This document shows, one piece after another, positions 40,461-42,705 of a stretch of 42,705 nucleotides of DNA. The position numbers and the translations under genes were made by a program. The stretch covers positions 1-42,705 of the forward strand of contig DAHUXR010000033.1 in the NCBI GenBank assembly GCA_027307045.1, given 5' to 3'. Origin of the DNA: Acidobacteriaceae bacterium. Its GTDB lineage: Bacteria; Acidobacteriota; Terriglobia; Terriglobales; Acidobacteriaceae. The notes under the pieces are model-generated. The model saw nothing but the letters and a program-made list of their open reading frames with translations. It had not been told where the DNA came from and searched no databases. The first letter of the stretch is position 1. Each line of letters begins with the position of its first letter.

Positions 40461-40552
40461 CCGTTGACTCCTCTTTGGATTCGCTTCTGATATTGGACAC
40501 CCGGCGGCGGCGGAAAGGCAAGGGACGAAATGCAGGGCGGACCTGTTCTGGA

Positions 40553-41428
40553 TCACTCTGGCTTCACGTGGTCCAGCACGCTCTTCATCAGCGCGGGCAC
40601 ATTGCGATTCCACTGGTTCCAATCGTGTCCGCCACGAGTGGCATGAAATTCATAAGCGAAGTGGCGCTGCTGCAGCAGCGCGGCAAATCTGCGATTGGCG
40701 GGCAGCAGACCTTCCAGGTCGCCACAGGTAAGAAACAAATACGGAGCCTGAGCGGGACCGGCGGAGCGCACAAGAACAAACGGATCGCTGGCGCGACGGC
40801 TTTCGCTTCCCCACGGTCCGAAGATGGAGCTGTGCTGGCGGTATTGACCGACGCGTTTGATGGAGAACGGGCGGCTGGGAACGTCCAAAGCCGAACTGAG
40901 GCCGCCAGCGAAGACGAACAGATCAGGATGCTTCAGGGCAAGCACAACAGCGCCAAAACCTCCCATGGAGATGCCCGCAATCCCGCGGTGTGCGCGATCA
41001 GCCGCGGCAGGAAACCGGCCCTCCACGTCGGCGATGAGATCGTGGACGATGTAATCTTCGTAACGGTCCTGCGGACGATCGGCGGAGTTGGTGTAGTAAG
41101 AGTTGTTGGCTTCCGGCATAACCAGAATCAGGCCGCGCTCGGCGTATTGGGCAACGTCAGAGTAGTTTGACCAATCACGAAAGCCGCCTCCGCCGCCATG
41201 CAGCAGGTACAGCACAGGGAACTTCTGGTTAGCGGCGATCCGTGCCGGAATGATTACCCGATAGGGCATCTCGCGGCTGAGCGCGGCCGAATGAAATGTG
41301 ACGTCGACCATCTTTACTCCTGAAGTGAGGCGCGGACGGTCTGGCGCTGGCGGCACTTCATGCCTATTGCATGAGACGGCGCTCAAAGCGAGAAGCAATA
41401 CGGCCGCCTTATAATTCATCGTCGTCAT
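40553..41428 (-). CDS. Exported esterase, PF00756 type
   Basis: Predicted exported esterase of 291 residues. A signal peptide ends at Cys20 or 21 in LSAVSC, a weak lipobox, so it may be a lipoprotein. The esterase-D-like fold shows VLYLLHGGGGGFRDW (oxyanion loop), the nucleophile in GISMGGFG (Ser near 155), an acid in TCGDLEGLL and His in TRGGHDWNQW near the C-terminus. Relatives include S-formylglutathione hydrolase, mycolyltransferases and feruloyl or siderophore esterases; the signal peptide favours an extracellular ester or polysaccharide acyl group. ATG at 41428 follows an in-frame GTG, and Met at 41419 is an alternative. It overlaps the upstream zinc-ribbon gene by about 20 bases, so the two are cotranscribed. 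Confidence 0.82.
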   Translation of the reverse strand: MTTMNYKAAVLLLALSAVSCNRHEVPPAPDRPRLTSGVKMVDVTFHSAALSREMPYRVIIPARIAANQKFPVLYLLHGGGGGFRDWSNYSDVAQYAERGLILVMPEANNSYYTNSADRPQDRYEDYIVHDLIADVEGRFPAAADRAHRGIAGISMGGFGAVVLALKHPDLFVFAGGLSSALDVPSRPFSIKRVGQYRQHSSIFGPWGSESRRASDPFVLVRSAGPAQAPYLFLTCGDLEGLLPANRRFAALLQQRHFAYEFHATRGGHDWNQWNRNVPALMKSVLDHVKPE

Positions 41429-42077
41429 CACGCGTGACGCTTGAAATTCCCAGTTGGGTCACGCGACTTCTCTTTAGAAATCCATGCACGACCTTGAATA
41501 CGATAGTCAGGGCAAGCGCATTGAAATAGCAGTTCGCGGTCACAATACACAGGACTTCGGCAAGGCCTTTCTCCGGTTTGACAACGAATGAGGGATTGAT
41601 CAGGCCGAGCGGGATGGACCAGAAATCGGTGGTAGCCGCAACGTCCTCACGTGGAGCCCTCAGGAGAGCTACAATCCAGCCGATAAAAAAACCATAGATC
41701 ACGGCGAACAGCACCAATCCAAACCAGAAGCCGAGAAACAGACGCAATGTGCTCTTGTAAGAGTTGGAACCGTTTGCAGAACTCCCTGGTTCAATCCTCA
41801 GTGGAGATCCAAGCAAGCTCACCACCAGCGGGACCACCTGGGTGAAACACAAAGCCAGGACAGGCAGCCAAAGCAACGCTGCATACGCCTTGAGACCCAT
41901 ATACCATACGACAGCGAGGCTGGAGACGAAACTCAGCACCAATCCCAGCAACAACGGCACAGAGGAAAAGCCTACTGTGACGCCACAGTGGGGACAATCG
42001 ACGGGCGGATTGCTTAGATCTTCCCGCGTTAAAGACGCATGACAGGCCGGGCACGTCCATTGACGAGAAGGAGGCAT
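41409..42077 (-). CDS. Zinc-ribbon membrane protein
   Basis: A 222-residue inner-membrane protein of unknown function. The N-terminus has two zinc knuckles, CPAC and CPHC (Cys9, Cys12, Cys28, Cys31). About five hydrophobic segments follow (residues 35-60, 65-90, 110-140, 160-180 and 185-205). The C-terminus is acidic (DDDDEL). The start is ATG at 42077 with GAGAAGGAG just before; the longer frame would overlap the divergent hydratase promoter and gene start. It overlaps the esterase gene by about 20 bases. The zinc ribbon plus helices layout resembles Yip1/DUF-type small membrane proteins, but I cannot name a family. Confidence 0.72.
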   Translation of the reverse strand: MPPSRQWTCPACHASLTREDLSNPPVDCPHCGVTVGFSSVPLLLGLVLSFVSSLAVVWYMGLKAYAALLWLPVLALCFTQVVPLVVSLLGSPLRIEPGSSANGSNSYKSTLRLFLGFWFGLVLFAVIYGFFIGWIVALLRAPREDVAATTDFWSIPLGLINPSFVVKPEKGLAEVLCIVTANCYFNALALTIVFKVVHGFLKRSRVTQLGISSVTRDDDDEL

Positions 42078-42183
42078 AGCACAATAGACTGAATGAGCAG
42101 GCCAACAATAACGAATCAAATCCAGACGGTCAATCGGTAACATCACCGACTTGAGTTCGGCGCGTAGCAGTCCAGGAGTAACC

Positions 42184-42705
42184 ATGTCTGACACATCGGT
42201 CCTATTTGAAGTTCGCGATCACGTAGCCCACGTGACGCTCAACCGTCCGCAGGCGGGCAATGCGCTTGATCTGGAGATGGCGAAGCAGTTGATGGCGGTG
42301 GCCTTGCGCTGTGAAGCAGATGGAAACGTACGAGCGGTCTTGCTGAAGGGAGCGGGCAAGAGTTTTTGCGCGGGTGGCGACGTGAAGGTATTTGTAGCGC
42401 AGAAAGAGTTGCCGGCCTACCTGCGTGAAATCACTTCGTATCTGCATCTGGCGATCTCGCGCTTTGCCCGGCTCGATGCTCCGGTGATCGCGGCAGTACA
42501 GGGATCGGCAGCGGGCGGAGGCTTCAGCCTGGCAATTTCCTGCGACCTGGTGCTGGCCGCTGAAGAGGCGACGTTTCTGATGGCGTACTCAAAGATTGGC
42601 ATGGCGCCCGACGGCGGATCAACTTACTTTCTTCCTCGATTGGTAGGACTCAAGCGCGCGATGGAGCTGACGCTGACGAATCGCGTACTGTCGGCTCGTG
42701 AAGCG
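42184..42705 (+). CDS. Enoyl-CoA hydratase/isomerase family protein (partial, runs off window)
   Basis: The first 174 codons of a crotonase-fold enzyme, cut by the end of the window. ATG at 42184 has AGGAG five bases upstream. The oxyanion-hole motifs are CAGGDVK (about residues 62-68) and GSAAGGGF (about 108-115). The region YSKIGMAPDGGSTYFLPRLV has Asp in the place where PaaG-type isomerases keep their catalytic Asp, rather than the Glu pair of a classical hydratase. It may therefore isomerise or hydrate an enoyl-CoA of fatty or aromatic acid degradation. It is divergent from the zinc-ribbon gene across a 106-base gap. Confidence 0.88.
   Translation, partial: MSDTSVLFEVRDHVAHVTLNRPQAGNALDLEMAKQLMAVALRCEADGNVRAVLLKGAGKSFCAGGDVKVFVAQKELPAYLREITSYLHLAISRFARLDAPVIAAVQGSAAGGGFSLAISCDLVLAAEEATFLMAYSKIGMAPDGGSTYFLPRLVGLKRAMELTLTNRVLSAREA

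Noticed and set aside
1..42705. CRISPR arrays, tRNA/rRNA genes, prophage or transposase genes
   Set aside because: I saw no regularly spaced repeats, no tRNA-like cloverleaf ends and no integrase, transposase or phage structural motifs.

Overview
The window looks like chromosomal DNA of an acidobacterium (Terriglobia/Koribacter-like). The main reasons are an Oar-type TonB-dependent receptor with an N-terminal carboxypeptidase-regulatory domain, many single secreted or lipoprotein genes in short transcription units, moderately high GC, glutaminyl-tRNA synthetase, a divergent EF-G paralogue and frequent GTG/TTG starts. This is inference from gene content; there is no rRNA or other marker in the window. 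I see no phage, transposase, tRNA, rRNA or CRISPR.

Layout. 0.1-4.7 kb: a small membrane protein with a histidine-kinase-like H-box, then (minus strand) an outer-membrane TonB receptor and a DUF5666-type secreted partner. 5.0-7.4 kb: a dual-specificity phosphatase, a HipA-like kinase and a DUF3037 protein. 7.4-8.9 kb: a trypsin-like lipoprotein protease. 9.2-13.1 kb: a three-gene plus-strand operon of an oxalyl-CoA-synthetase-like ligase, a PanE-like reductase and an OxlT-like antiporter, closed by a bidirectional terminator. 13.1-15.2 kb: a DsbA-like protein (minus) and class 1 dihydroorotate dehydrogenase. 15.4-17.6 kb: two tandem paralogous secreted proteins with an Fn3-like domain and three DUF5648-like repeats. 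17.7-22.6 kb: a minus-strand run of a zinc-finger membrane protein, a YycJ-like metallo-hydrolase, a lipoprotein, a DUF58 protein and an alpha/beta hydrolase. 22.9-27.1 kb: an overlapping sensor kinase/NtrC-type regulator pair. 27.2-33.9 kb: a BON-domain protein (minus), glnS, a coupled secreted/membrane protein and a GH63-like glycosidase. 34.0-37.6 kb: an EF-G paralogue preceded by two 42-bp repeats and followed by a secreted protein and a copy of the EF-G 3' end. 37.7-42.7 kb: two small CxxC proteins, a CurA-type reductase, a Tat-exported DUF362 protein, an esterase, a zinc-ribbon membrane protein and the start of an enoyl-CoA hydratase/isomerase gene.

The clearest functional unit is the oxalate-like operon. 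The ligase resembles oxalyl-CoA synthetase (AAE3/Pcs60). The reductase belongs to the family from which the Methylobacterium oxalyl-CoA reductase was recruited. The transporter keeps Arg and Lys at almost the same positions as the oxalate-binding residues of OxlT. Together they could import oxalate and reduce it to glyoxylate. The most unusual structural signals surround the EF-G paralogue: the duplicated dyad-containing repeat upstream, and the ~62-bp copy of its 3' end 895 bp downstream. The phosphatase/HipA-like kinase/DUF3037 group is a candidate uncharacterised phosphorylation module.
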